Assembly: GCF_000341005.1 (NCBI RefSeq)
Contig: NZ_ANBD01000071.1
Coordinates: 1-39,120 of the forward strand
DNA length: 39,120 nt
From: Nocardiopsis alkaliphila YIM 80379
Lineage (GTDB): Bacteria; Actinomycetota; Actinomycetes; Streptosporangiales; Streptosporangiaceae
Direction: 5' to 3'
The translations under genes and the position numbers were made by a program. The notes beneath the pieces were generated by a model. That model saw nothing but the letters and a program-made list of their open reading frames with translations, ran no database searches and was not told the origin of the DNA. This document shows, one piece after another, positions 1 through 7,184 of this stretch (within the stretch, counting starts at the first letter, position 1; each line of letters starts with the position of its first letter).

Positions 1-128
1 TGGGACGCACGCGCAAGGATGTGGACCGGCTCGGGGTCGGCCGAGGGCTTCGGGGAGGCGGCGGCCGGCTGGTGCGCTGACGGCGCGGTGGTGGTGGGCG
101 GATGTTGCCGTACCGGGCCCGACCACAT
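1..128 (-). CDS. N-terminal fragment of an unidentified protein, probably MurE by position
   Basis: An open frame on the minus strand starts at an ATG (128-126) and runs off the window edge. Its codons are almost all G or C at the third position, as in the neighbouring genes, and encode a Pro/Ala/Ser/Thr-rich start followed by a VHILARAS stretch. No catalytic motif is reached. It lies about 95 bp downstream of ftsI on the same strand, where actinobacterial dcw clusters carry murE (UDP-MurNAc-tripeptide synthetase), so MurE is the best guess from synteny alone. There is no good ribosome binding site, and the start codon lies at the edge of an inverted repeat. A different start or frame is possible. 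Confidence 0.4.
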   Translation of the reverse strand, partial: MWSGPVRQHPPTTTAPSAHQPAAASPKPSADPEPVHILARAS

Positions 129-190
129 CCGGTCCGTCCGCAGCGCGCTGAACGCACGGTTCGGCTGAATCCGAGTGTGGTCGGGCCCGG
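113..190. repeat. 15-bp perfect inverted repeat between ftsI and the downstream gene
   Basis: CCGGGCCCGACCACA (113-127) is repeated exactly inverted as TGTGGTCGGGCCCGG (176-190), with 48 nt between the arms. The spacer contains a second perfect palindrome, CAGCGCGCTG (141-150). In the minus-strand transcript the structure would follow the ftsI stop codon, and its 3' arm would overlap the first codons of the next frame. It could be a terminator, a processing site or a start-occluding structure; there is no U tract. Confidence 0.6.
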
Positions 191-224
191 CGAGCCGGTC
201 ACCTCCGGGCCGACCCGATCCCTC

Positions 225-2204
225 TCAGCTCCTGGCCCCCTCGTCCTCGGTCAGGCGGATGGCCGGGGCCTCCTCGTCCGTGGGTGGAACCTTGAAGGTC
301 TTCAGGGCGAAGGACATGATGTCGTTGAACACCGGTCCGGCCGCCTCACCTCCGTAGTAGGTGTCCTGCGGGTTGTGCAGCACCACCTGGACCACGAGTT
401 CGGGATCGTCCGCGGGGGCGAAGCCCGCGAAGGTCGCCGTGTAGCCGCCATCGTCGTAACTCCCGGTCTCCGGATCGATCCGGTTGGCGGTACCGGTCTT
501 GCCCGCGACCCGGTAACCGTCGATACGGGCCTGGGGCGCGGTGCCCGCGTCGCTGGTGACCGCTTCCAGCATCAACCGCAACTGATCGGCGGTCTCCTCG
601 CTGATGATTCGTTCACGCGTTGGCTCCTCGGCCGGTGTGAACTCGCCCTCCGGATCGACCGTTCCGGCGATCAGACTGGGTTCGACCCGTACTCCCCCGT
701 TGGCGATGGTGGAGTAGACCGAGGCCATCTGTACGGCGTTGACGGACAACCCGTGGCCGATGGAGACCGAGGGCAGCTGGGTCCCCCACCAGTCATCGGG
801 GTCGGTGAGCACCCCGGTCTCCTCGCCCGGCAGGGCCAGACCGGTGGGCTGTCCCAGCCCGAAGTCCGTCATGTACCGATGCAGGACCCCGCCCCCGACC
901 TCGTCGGCGATCTTGATGGTGCCCACGTTGCTGGACTCGGCCATGATCCCGTTGACGGTGAGGCGTTGGGTGCCGTTGTTGGTGGAGTTACGGAAGGTCT
1001 GGTCGTAGTACTGGAGTGCGTAGGGCACGGTGTAGACCGTCTCCGGGGTGGTCTTGCCCTCCTCCAGTGCGGCGGCCACCGTGATGACCTTGTTGGTGCT
1101 GCCAGGCTCGAAGGTGGAGGCCACCGCCCCGTTGGACCACTCCTTTGGTCCGCTACCGGATATGTCGCTCTGGGAGTAGGTGGGGTAGTCGGCCATGGCC
1201 AGAATCCGCCCTTCCTTGTCGGAGACCACCACGCTGCCCGCCTGGGCCTCCAACTCCTCGACCCGATCGGCCAAGGCCTGTTGGGCGTACCACTGAAGGT
1301 CCCGGTCCAGGGTCAGACGTACGTCCCGACCGGCCTCGGGTTCGCGCACCAACCCTCCGGCCATCGGGATCTGGGTACCGTCCTGGCCCACCTCGACCTG
1401 CCGTTTACCGGCCTCACCGGCCAACGTCTCGTCCAGGTAGCCTTCCAGCCCCTCCAGTCCGTGGCCCTCCGCGCCCACGAACCCGATCAGGTCCGCGGCC
1501 CCGGTCTCCTCGGGATAGACGCGCTCGTAGTCGACCTCGGCGCCCACCCCGGACAGGCCCAGGTCGCGTACCTCCCGCCATTCCTCGGGGGTCACCTTCG
1601 TGGCCACCACCTGGTAGCGGCTGGGCGCGGCGTCGACCTTGCCGGCGACCTCCTCCTCTTCCAGGTCGAAGCGGGTGACCAACTCATCGATGAGGCGGTC
1701 ACGCTCTGCGTCCTCGACCTCCTCGGGGTCCACGAAGACCTTGCGCGTCTCCACCGACAGGGCGAAGGGGTGGCCGTTGGCGTCGGTGATCTGTCCACGC
1801 AGGGTGGGAATGTCGATGGTCTGCATACGCAGGTTCGCCGCGGCCTCGGCGTAGGTGTCGGCGTCGATCCCCTGGATCTGGGTGAGGCGCCCGGCGAAGA
1901 GCAGCAGGATCACCACGATGATGGCCCCACCGATCTTGATCCGCTTGCGTGGATCACCCGCCCGGAAGGTGCGGCGTAGCAGCGGTGGGGGCGGGGGCGG
2001 TGCGCTCCCTCTACCCGGTGGACGTCTTCCACCGCGCCGTACCGGGCGCGCGTTGCTGCCCGAGCCGCCGCCCACGCGGGTACGGCCGCCCGGGGCGGGG
2101 CGCCGTGGTCGTCTCTGTGGCCCCTTGCCCGGCCGCGACCCGGAGCGGCTGGTCGCTCCGGGTCTGCGAGGGTCGCGCGGGCGTCGGTCCCGAGGGGTAC
2201 TCAC
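225..2204 (-). CDS. ftsI: FtsI, class B penicillin-binding protein (septal transpeptidase)
   Basis: Septal peptidoglycan DD-transpeptidase of the divisome, 659 aa. It has a very basic, Pro/Gly-rich cytoplasmic tail (residues 1-90), one membrane anchor (about 91-108), the PBP dimerisation domain, and a transpeptidase domain with all three catalytic motifs: SxxK as STNK with the active serine at 369, SxN as SSN at 424-426, and KTGT at 569-572. There are no PASTA repeats. Translation starts at a GTG whose GTGA overlaps the ftsL stop by 4 nt, indicating translational coupling. The position after mraZ, rsmH and ftsL is the canonical dcw order. The long basic tail before the membrane segment is common in actinobacterial FtsI. 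Confidence 0.95.
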   Translation of the reverse strand: MSTPRDRRPRDPRRPGATSRSGSRPGKGPQRRPRRPAPGGRTRVGGGSGSNARPVRRGGRRPPGRGSAPPPPPPLLRRTFRAGDPRKRIKIGGAIIVVILLLFAGRLTQIQGIDADTYAEAAANLRMQTIDIPTLRGQITDANGHPFALSVETRKVFVDPEEVEDAERDRLIDELVTRFDLEEEEVAGKVDAAPSRYQVVATKVTPEEWREVRDLGLSGVGAEVDYERVYPEETGAADLIGFVGAEGHGLEGLEGYLDETLAGEAGKRQVEVGQDGTQIPMAGGLVREPEAGRDVRLTLDRDLQWYAQQALADRVEELEAQAGSVVVSDKEGRILAMADYPTYSQSDISGSGPKEWSNGAVASTFEPGSTNKVITVAAALEEGKTTPETVYTVPYALQYYDQTFRNSTNNGTQRLTVNGIMAESSNVGTIKIADEVGGGVLHRYMTDFGLGQPTGLALPGEETGVLTDPDDWWGTQLPSVSIGHGLSVNAVQMASVYSTIANGGVRVEPSLIAGTVDPEGEFTPAEEPTRERIISEETADQLRLMLEAVTSDAGTAPQARIDGYRVAGKTGTANRIDPETGSYDDGGYTATFAGFAPADDPELVVQVVLHNPQDTYYGGEAAGPVFNDIMSFALKTFKVPPTDEEAPAIRLTEDEGARS

Positions 2205-2650
2205 TCATCGCTCCCGGCGTCCCCGGTGATCTCACCGTTGTCCAAGTCCAAAAAGAGCGGGGCCTCTCCCGGTTCCATGCCCATCTCCTCGGCCTCGCGC
2301 GCGATGCGTTCGGAGGTCTCCAGGCGGGCGACGGACTCCTCCAGCCGCTGTTCCACGTAGGACAGCTCGCGGTTCTCCGATTGCAGACTGGTGATGGCGT
2401 ACGCTTCCTGGGCCACGACGCTTCGCAACAACAGCAGGCTCACCAGGGCCCCGCCCAACAGGCAGAGGATGAGCAGCACGAAGGGGATCTTCGGGGCACG
2501 TCCCGGCCCGGAGGGACGCCGCGTACTCGTTCTGGCCGCGGGGCCCTTGGCGGATACGTGGCCCCGGGACACGGTAGGACGCCTGCCCGTCCCGGTGCGT
2601 TCGGCCACCCGCCCTTTGGCGGTACGGCGTGTGTCCGTCTTCGTGCCCAT
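2201..2650 (-). CDS. ftsL: FtsL-like cell division protein
   Basis: Small bitopic membrane protein of 149 aa, expected to act in the FtsQ-FtsL-FtsB complex that activates FtsW/FtsI at the septum. A basic cytoplasmic N-terminus (1-54) is followed by one transmembrane helix (about 55-78) and a heptad-rich region (about 85-120) that should form a coiled coil, then an acidic tail. Primary sequence is poorly conserved in this family, so the call rests on topology and on its place between rsmH and ftsI. The gap to rsmH is 12 bp and it overlaps ftsI by 4 nt. The ATG at 2650 is the chosen start. It could also be described as a septum-formation-initiator family protein. Confidence 0.85.
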   Translation of the reverse strand: MGTKTDTRRTAKGRVAERTGTGRRPTVSRGHVSAKGPAARTSTRRPSGPGRAPKIPFVLLILCLLGGALVSLLLLRSVVAQEAYAITSLQSENRELSYVEQRLEESVARLETSERIAREAEEMGMEPGEAPLFLDLDNGEITGDAGSDE

Positions 2651-2662
2651 CTGCTCTCCCTA

Positions 2663-3691
2663 CTACCGCGACGGTTCGCGTACGCGTTCGGCCGCCCGGA
2701 GGCGAGCGGACTGCGCACGCGGGTTACGTTCGTTCTCTTCTTCCGTGGGGAGTTCGGCTCCCCTGGTGAGGAGCTTCAGTTCCGGTCGACGATCCGGGAG
2801 GGAGACCGGAAGGTCGGCGGGAGTGGTGTCGGTGGCGAGCGCCGCGAAGGCCTTCTTGGTCATCCGGTCCTCCAAGGAGTGGTAGGACAGCACCGCGATG
2901 CGGCCACCCACCGCCAGTCGGGACAGGGCCGCGGGCAGGGTCTGGTCGAGGATGGACAGTTCGGCGTTGACCTCGATACGAAGCCCCTGGAAGGTGCGCT
3001 TGGCCGGGTGGCCACCGGTGCGCCGGGTCGCGGCCGGGATGGCCTCGCGAACCAGGTCGGCCAACTCCCGAGTGGAGGTGATGCGGCCCCGGGCCCGGCG
3101 GCGCTCGATGGCCCTGGCCACGCGGGGAGCGAACTTCTCCTCCCCGTAGGAGCGGAGCACCCGGATGAGTTCCCCCACGGGGTAGTCGTTGACGACCTCC
3201 TCGGCGGTGAGCCCTTGGGTGCGGTCCATGCGCATGTCCAAGGGCGCTTCCTGGGCGTAGGCGAAGCCTCGGTCGGTCTCGTCCAACTGTGGGGAAGAGA
3301 CTCCGAGATCGAGCAGGACCGCATCGGCCCGGGTGTGTCCGGCTTCCTCCAGGGCGCGCGGGATCTCGGAGTAGAGGGCGTGTACGAAGTGGGTGCGGTC
3401 GGCGTGGGGCGCCAATCGTTTCGCGCTGCGCTCCAAGGCGGTGGTGTCACGATCCACCCCGACCAAGCGCATCCGTGGGCAGGCCTGGAGGAGGGCCTCG
3501 GAGTGGCCGCCCAAGCCGAGGGTGCCGTCCACGAATACCGCGCCGGGGCGGGTGAGCGCCGGAACGAGCAGTTCGACGATTCGGTCGAGCATCACCGGCA
3601 CGTGTGCCGGGGACGCGGTGGCGTGGTCTTCGTGGTCCTGGTGTGGCGTGTCGTCCCCGTCGGGCCGATCATGCTGCCGGGTGTCCCCCAT
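2663..3691 (-). CDS. rsmH: 16S rRNA (cytosine(1402)-N(4))-methyltransferase RsmH (MraW)
   Basis: Methylates N4 of C1402 in 16S rRNA using S-adenosylmethionine. The 342-aa product carries the family hallmarks: HVPVML at 30-35, the SAM-binding [10 protein letters not shown] at 55-64, [10 protein letters not shown] at 128-137, and the [13 protein letters not shown] segment near 145-156. The frame stays open far upstream into mraZ, but that stretch does not look like protein. The ATG at 3691 is preceded by a GGAGG about 11 nt away, and length and N-terminus then match the family. It is second in the dcw operon. The 271-bp spacer back to mraZ is unusually long and has no recognisable gene. Confidence 0.95.
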   Translation of the reverse strand: MGDTRQHDRPDGDDTPHQDHEDHATASPAHVPVMLDRIVELLVPALTRPGAVFVDGTLGLGGHSEALLQACPRMRLVGVDRDTTALERSAKRLAPHADRTHFVHALYSEIPRALEEAGHTRADAVLLDLGVSSPQLDETDRGFAYAQEAPLDMRMDRTQGLTAEEVVNDYPVGELIRVLRSYGEEKFAPRVARAIERRRARGRITSTRELADLVREAIPAATRRTGGHPAKRTFQGLRIEVNAELSILDQTLPAALSRLAVGGRIAVLSYHSLEDRMTKKAFAALATDTTPADLPVSLPDRRPELKLLTRGAELPTEEENERNPRAQSARLRAAERVREPSR

Positions 3692-3962
3692 GCGGTGCTG
3701 TTCCTCCACGCTGTCGCGGTCTCCCCCTGAGTCCGTGAACACGCCTGGGGCGTGCCACGGTGTCCTTCGCGTGGTCCGACCGGGAGCTACCGGCGGGCCT
3801 CCGGACACGGCCGCTATTGTCCACCCTTTCGAGGGACGTGCGCTCACGACCTGGCACCGGGGAAGTCGCGCCAGCTCGAGTCGACCATCTCCGGAGACCA
3901 CCACCGGCCCCGGCGTTGCATGGACTGTGTGCCGTCCACGGGGCGGCCGAGAGCCGCTCCGT

Positions 3963-4394
3963 TCACAGCACCCCGGGCAGCACCTCCTCTGAGAGCCGTG
4001 CGAACGCCTGCTCCTGTTCGGCCTCGTAGTCCGACCACGTACGAAAGTCCCAGATCTCCAGACGCGTGTTGGCGCCGATGACGACGCACTCGCGGTCCAG
4101 GCCCGCGTATTCACGCAGCTTCGATGGAATGGTGATCCGGCCCTGTTTGTCACAGGCCTGTTCCGACGCGCCGGCGAAGAGGACGCGGCTGTAATCACGA
4201 ACCGCCTTGGCGGTCACCGGTGCCGAACGCAGGGATTCGGTGAGACGAGCGAACTCATCCGTGGGGAAGACGTAGAGACAACGCTCCTGCCCCTTCGTGA
4301 TCACCACACCCCCCGCCAGCTCTTCGCGGTACTTCGCGGGGAGGAACAGCCGCCCCTTCTGATCGAGGCGGGGCGTGTGGGTACCGAGGAACAT
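3963..4394 (-). CDS. mraZ: Transcriptional regulator MraZ
   Basis: First gene of the dcw operon and its DNA-binding autoregulator. It contains two tandem SpoVT/AbrB-type repeats, each with the DxxxR signature: [13 protein letters not shown] near the N-terminus and [13 protein letters not shown] in the second half. The protein is 143 aa from the ATG at 4394, giving the family-typical MFLGTHTP start; a GTG two codons upstream (4400) is also in frame and either could be used. The promoter region holds four 10-bp-spaced repeats that match the known MraZ operator layout, so autorepression of the operon is likely. Confidence 0.95.
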   Translation of the reverse strand: MFLGTHTPRLDQKGRLFLPAKYREELAGGVVITKGQERCLYVFPTDEFARLTESLRSAPVTAKAVRDYSRVLFAGASEQACDKQGRITIPSKLREYAGLDRECVVIGANTRLEIWDFRTWSDYEAEQEQAFARLSEEVLPGVL

Positions 4395-4427
4395 GCTCAC
4401 CCCTCACCCCCTGAAGTGGAGAATTCG

Positions 4428-4473
4428 CCCTCTCCACATTCCCCCACCTTACTCCACTCTTCCCCACCGTCAA
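4428..4473 (-). promoter_or_regulatory. mraZ/dcw promoter overlapped by four MraZ boxes
   Basis: Read on the minus strand, four direct repeats follow each other every 10 bp: GTGGGGAAGA, GTGGAGTAAG, GTGGGGGAAT and GTGGAGAGGG (positions 4467 down to 4428). Tandem GTGG-type repeats about one helical turn apart are the known MraZ operator. A promoter is interlaced with them: -35 TTGACG (4473-4468), a 16-bp spacer, and -10 TAAGGT (4451-4446). Bound MraZ would cover both elements. The promoter is inferred from consensus; the repeats are plainly visible. Confidence 0.8.
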
Positions 4474-4796
4474 CAGCTTCAATCGGTGCGCATCACCTGA
4501 ATCGCCGATAAGTCCGCAGGTCACGGCCGCAGCACCGAGGGGGAGGTAGGAGGGCTTGCTGGTGTGGACAGGAGGGTGCCACGTCTTGACCACCACCACC
4601 TGGCCGGGCCGGGCCCGCCCGACCCGGTCTCCCCCGAGGGCGCGCGCACCACCCGGCGACCCGACATGCCCGGTTTTCCATATCCGTCCCGCTTCCCCAA
4701 GACACCGCGTTACCAATGATCAGAAGCGTGTTTCGGAAGCATGAGGCACATAGGTCTTTGAAACCCCCGTTCGACGACTGATTCCGGCACTTTGGT
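4474..4796. other. Intergenic region, no gene seen
   Basis: Divergent spacer between the mraZ promoter and the moxR promoter. It contains only short frames with poor third-position GC bias and a GC-rich patch near 4600-4640. I found no convincing RNA gene or coding sequence. Confidence 0.5.
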
Positions 4797-4824
4797 TTGC
4801 AATCGGCCTGATTGGGCCTAGCCT
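4797..4824 (+). promoter_or_regulatory. Predicted moxR operon promoter
   Basis: TTGCAA (4797-4802), a 16-bp spacer and TAGCCT (4819-4824) form a reasonable housekeeping-sigma promoter about 40 bp before the moxR GTG start. The call rests on consensus match only. Confidence 0.45.
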
Positions 4825-4865
4825 CGGATCGATAACACCGGGGCGTACGGAGCGGGAGGAGTCTC

Positions 4866-5858
4866 GTGTCACTCGGCACACAGCACGACGGTCACGGGGG
4901 TGACGTCCGAGAGGACACGGACACCGTCGCCGCCGTCGCCGACCGCGTCCGCGGCGCGATCGAGACGGTCATCGAAGGAAAACCCGACGTGCTGCGCATC
5001 GCGTTGACCGTCCTGCTCGCCGAGGGCCACCTGCTCATCGAAGACGTTCCGGGCGTGGGAAAGACCATGCTCGCCAAGGCCTTGGGGCGGGCCGTGGACT
5101 GCTCCGTGCAGCGCGTGCAGTTCACCCCCGACCTGTTGCCCAGCGACATCACCGGGGTCAGCGTCTACCACCAGGACCGCAACGAGTTCGAGTTCAATCC
5201 CGGTCCGGTGTTCGCCAACATCGTGCTCGGCGACGAGATCAACCGCGCCTCCCCCAAGACCCAGTCCGCGCTGTTGGAGTGCATGGCCGAGCGCCAGGTC
5301 AGCGTGGACGGCCGGACCCGAGCCCTGGAGCGACCGTTCATGGTCGTGGCCACCCAGAACCCCGGGGACATGGAGGGCACCTACGCCCTGCCCGAAGCCC
5401 AACGGGACCGCTTCATGGCCCGTGTCTCGGTCGGTTACCCCTCACCCCAGGCCGAACTCGACATGATCGACTCGCACGGTTCCCGCTCTCCCTTGGAGAA
5501 CCTGGCCTCCGTCACCAACGCCGCCGAGATCCGGGACCTGATCGAACGCGTTCAACGCGTCCACGTCGCCCCGGGCATGCGCCGTTACGTCGTCGACCTG
5601 GTCAACGCCACCCGGACCGCCCCCGAACTCAAGCTGGGCGCCTCCCCGCGCGCCACCTTGCACCTGGTGCGTGCGGCCCGTGCACACGCCGCCTTGGAAG
5701 GGCGCCACTACGTGGTCCCCGATGACGTACAGACCCTGGCCGTGCCCATCTTGGCCCACCGACTCCTGCCCGGCCCCGAAGCACAGATGGAACGCCTCAC
5801 CGCCGAGCAGATCGTGGCCAAACTGGTGGCCAGACTCCCGGTACCCGCACCCCGCTGA
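4866..5858 (+). CDS. MoxR-family AAA+ ATPase
   Basis: AAA+ chaperone-like ATPase of 330 aa in the MoxR/RavA clade. The Walker A motif is VPGVGKT (61-67) and Walker B is LGDEINRA with the acidic pair at 123-124; the sensor I region ATQNP and the arginine-rich lid follow. The GTG start is preceded by a strong GGGAGGAG site. It leads a three-gene operon with a DUF58 protein and a membrane transglutaminase. This trio is very widespread, and MoxR ATPases are generally thought to assist maturation of partner proteins or complexes, often with VWA/DUF58 partners. The specific client is unknown. Confidence 0.9.
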   Translation: MSLGTQHDGHGGDVREDTDTVAAVADRVRGAIETVIEGKPDVLRIALTVLLAEGHLLIEDVPGVGKTMLAKALGRAVDCSVQRVQFTPDLLPSDITGVSVYHQDRNEFEFNPGPVFANIVLGDEINRASPKTQSALLECMAERQVSVDGRTRALERPFMVVATQNPGDMEGTYALPEAQRDRFMARVSVGYPSPQAELDMIDSHGSRSPLENLASVTNAAEIRDLIERVQRVHVAPGMRRYVVDLVNATRTAPELKLGASPRATLHLVRAARAHAALEGRHYVVPDDVQTLAVPILAHRLLPGPEAQMERLTAEQIVAKLVARLPVPAPR

Positions 5859-5927
5859 CCTCGGACCCTGGCCGACCCGTCCCGGTGACATCCGAACCAC
5901 CTCCGCCCCGACTCCGAGAGACGGACC

Positions 5928-7184
5928 ATGCGCCCGCAACGAACCCTCACCGCCCGTGGCGGCCTGATGATGTTCTTCGGCCTGGTCGCACTCGTGTGCG
6001 GATTCGCCATCGGCCAACGAGAGATCGTCGGTGCCGGCCTACTCCTGCTCCTGGTCCCGGCGATCGCCGCGCTGACGATCCTCGGCGCGGCCGACCGCGT
6101 CTCCCACAGCCGGGACCTGCGTCCCCAACGGATCCCCGCAGGCACCGACACCCAGGTGCTGATACGGATCACCAACACCTCCCCCACCTGGCCCGTGGGG
6201 TGGATACGTTTGGAGGACACCCTCCCGGTCCGGCTGGGTCACGAGCCTCGATACACCATGGGCTACCTGGGACCGGGTTCCGCCCACGACATCGTCTACC
6301 TGGTGCGCCCGGCCGTACGCGGCCGTTACCCGGTGGGGCCTTTACGGGTCAGTGTGCTGGACTCCCTGGGATGTGTGCGGGTGACCCGAACCCTGGGGAC
6401 GCCCACTCCTTTGCTCGTGACCCCGCGATTGGTGCCCCTTCCCGAACTCGGCCGGGCCGACGGGTCCCAGGGAGAGGACGCCCCGCGCCGTTCGGTGACC
6501 GGAACCGGCGAATCAGACCCCATCCCCCGCGCCTACCGGCACGGCGACGACCTGCGCCGGGTGCACTGGCGCTCCACCGCCAAACACGGTGAATTGATGG
6601 TGCGACGGGACGAACAGTACCGACGTGAATACGGCAGCCTGCTGCTGGACACCCGCGTCGGCGCTCACTCGGGCGAGGGCCCGCACAGTTCTCTGGAGAC
6701 GGCCGTGAGCGTGGCGGCCTCGGTGGCCTTGCACCTGTTGGAACACGGACACGAACTGCGTTTCCACACCGAACGAGGCCGCCTGGCCAACGACACACCC
6801 TCGGGCGTGCTGGATGGTCTGGCCGTGATGGAGCCCTCCGAGGCTCCCGGACTCATGGCCGGTATCAACGGGCTGGAGGGGGCGCACGGTACCTCTAGCG
6901 ACCTGGTCGTGGCGGTCCTTGGCGCTTTGACCCCACAGGACGCCGCCGCGCTGGCCCGGGTGGGCGGATCCGTTCCCCGCGTGGCGGTGCTGTGTTCCCA
7001 TGCCGCCTGGCCCGACGCCCAGGCCTCGCACCGCGTGGGCGACCTGCTGAGCGCCAACGGCTGGCGGGTCCTGCCCGTGACCGATCCCACCGAACTCCCC
7101 GCGTTGTGGCACCGGGCCCTCACCCCCGCAGGGGACCACGCCACCTCCGCGGGCATCCGAGCCCCCTGGGAGAGCCCGCGTTGA
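5928..7184 (+). CDS. DUF58 domain-containing membrane protein
   Basis: 418-aa protein with two adjacent hydrophobic helices near the N-terminus (about 14-28 and 32-50), an extracytoplasmic beta-rich region, and the DUF58 signature around residues 195-230, including RAYRHGDDLRRVHW and GELMVR. DUF58 proteins resemble von Willebrand factor A folds and accompany MoxR ATPases, which is the arrangement here. Its stop codon overlaps the TTG proposed as start of the following transglutaminase gene, implying coupled translation. The molecular role is not established; a part in cell-envelope complex assembly is inferred from context. Confidence 0.88.
   Translation: MRPQRTLTARGGLMMFFGLVALVCGFAIGQREIVGAGLLLLLVPAIAALTILGAADRVSHSRDLRPQRIPAGTDTQVLIRITNTSPTWPVGWIRLEDTLPVRLGHEPRYTMGYLGPGSAHDIVYLVRPAVRGRYPVGPLRVSVLDSLGCVRVTRTLGTPTPLLVTPRLVPLPELGRADGSQGEDAPRRSVTGTGESDPIPRAYRHGDDLRRVHWRSTAKHGELMVRRDEQYRREYGSLLLDTRVGAHSGEGPHSSLETAVSVAASVALHLLEHGHELRFHTERGRLANDTPSGVLDGLAVMEPSEAPGLMAGINGLEGAHGTSSDLVVAVLGALTPQDAAALARVGGSVPRVAVLCSHAAWPDAQASHRVGDLLSANGWRVLPVTDPTELPALWHRALTPAGDHATSAGIRAPWESPR

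Noticed and set aside
102..1979. 625-codon open frame on the plus strand opposite ftsI
   Set aside because: Shadow of the ftsI reading frame in GC-rich DNA; no domain, and the opposite frame has all PBP motifs.
1949..3730. 593-codon plus-strand frame opposite ftsL and rsmH
   Set aside because: Antisense shadow; composition is low-complexity Gly/Arg and no family is recognisable.
3692..4198. N-terminal extension of rsmH by about 170 codons
   Set aside because: The frame is merely open; it overlaps mraZ, has Ser/Arg/Pro-rich noncoding character, and the ATG at 3691 with a ribosome site fits the family length.
4603..4640. GC-rich palindromic patch upstream of moxR
   Set aside because: The arms leave essentially no loop and the match is what GC-rich sequence gives by chance; not listed as a terminator.
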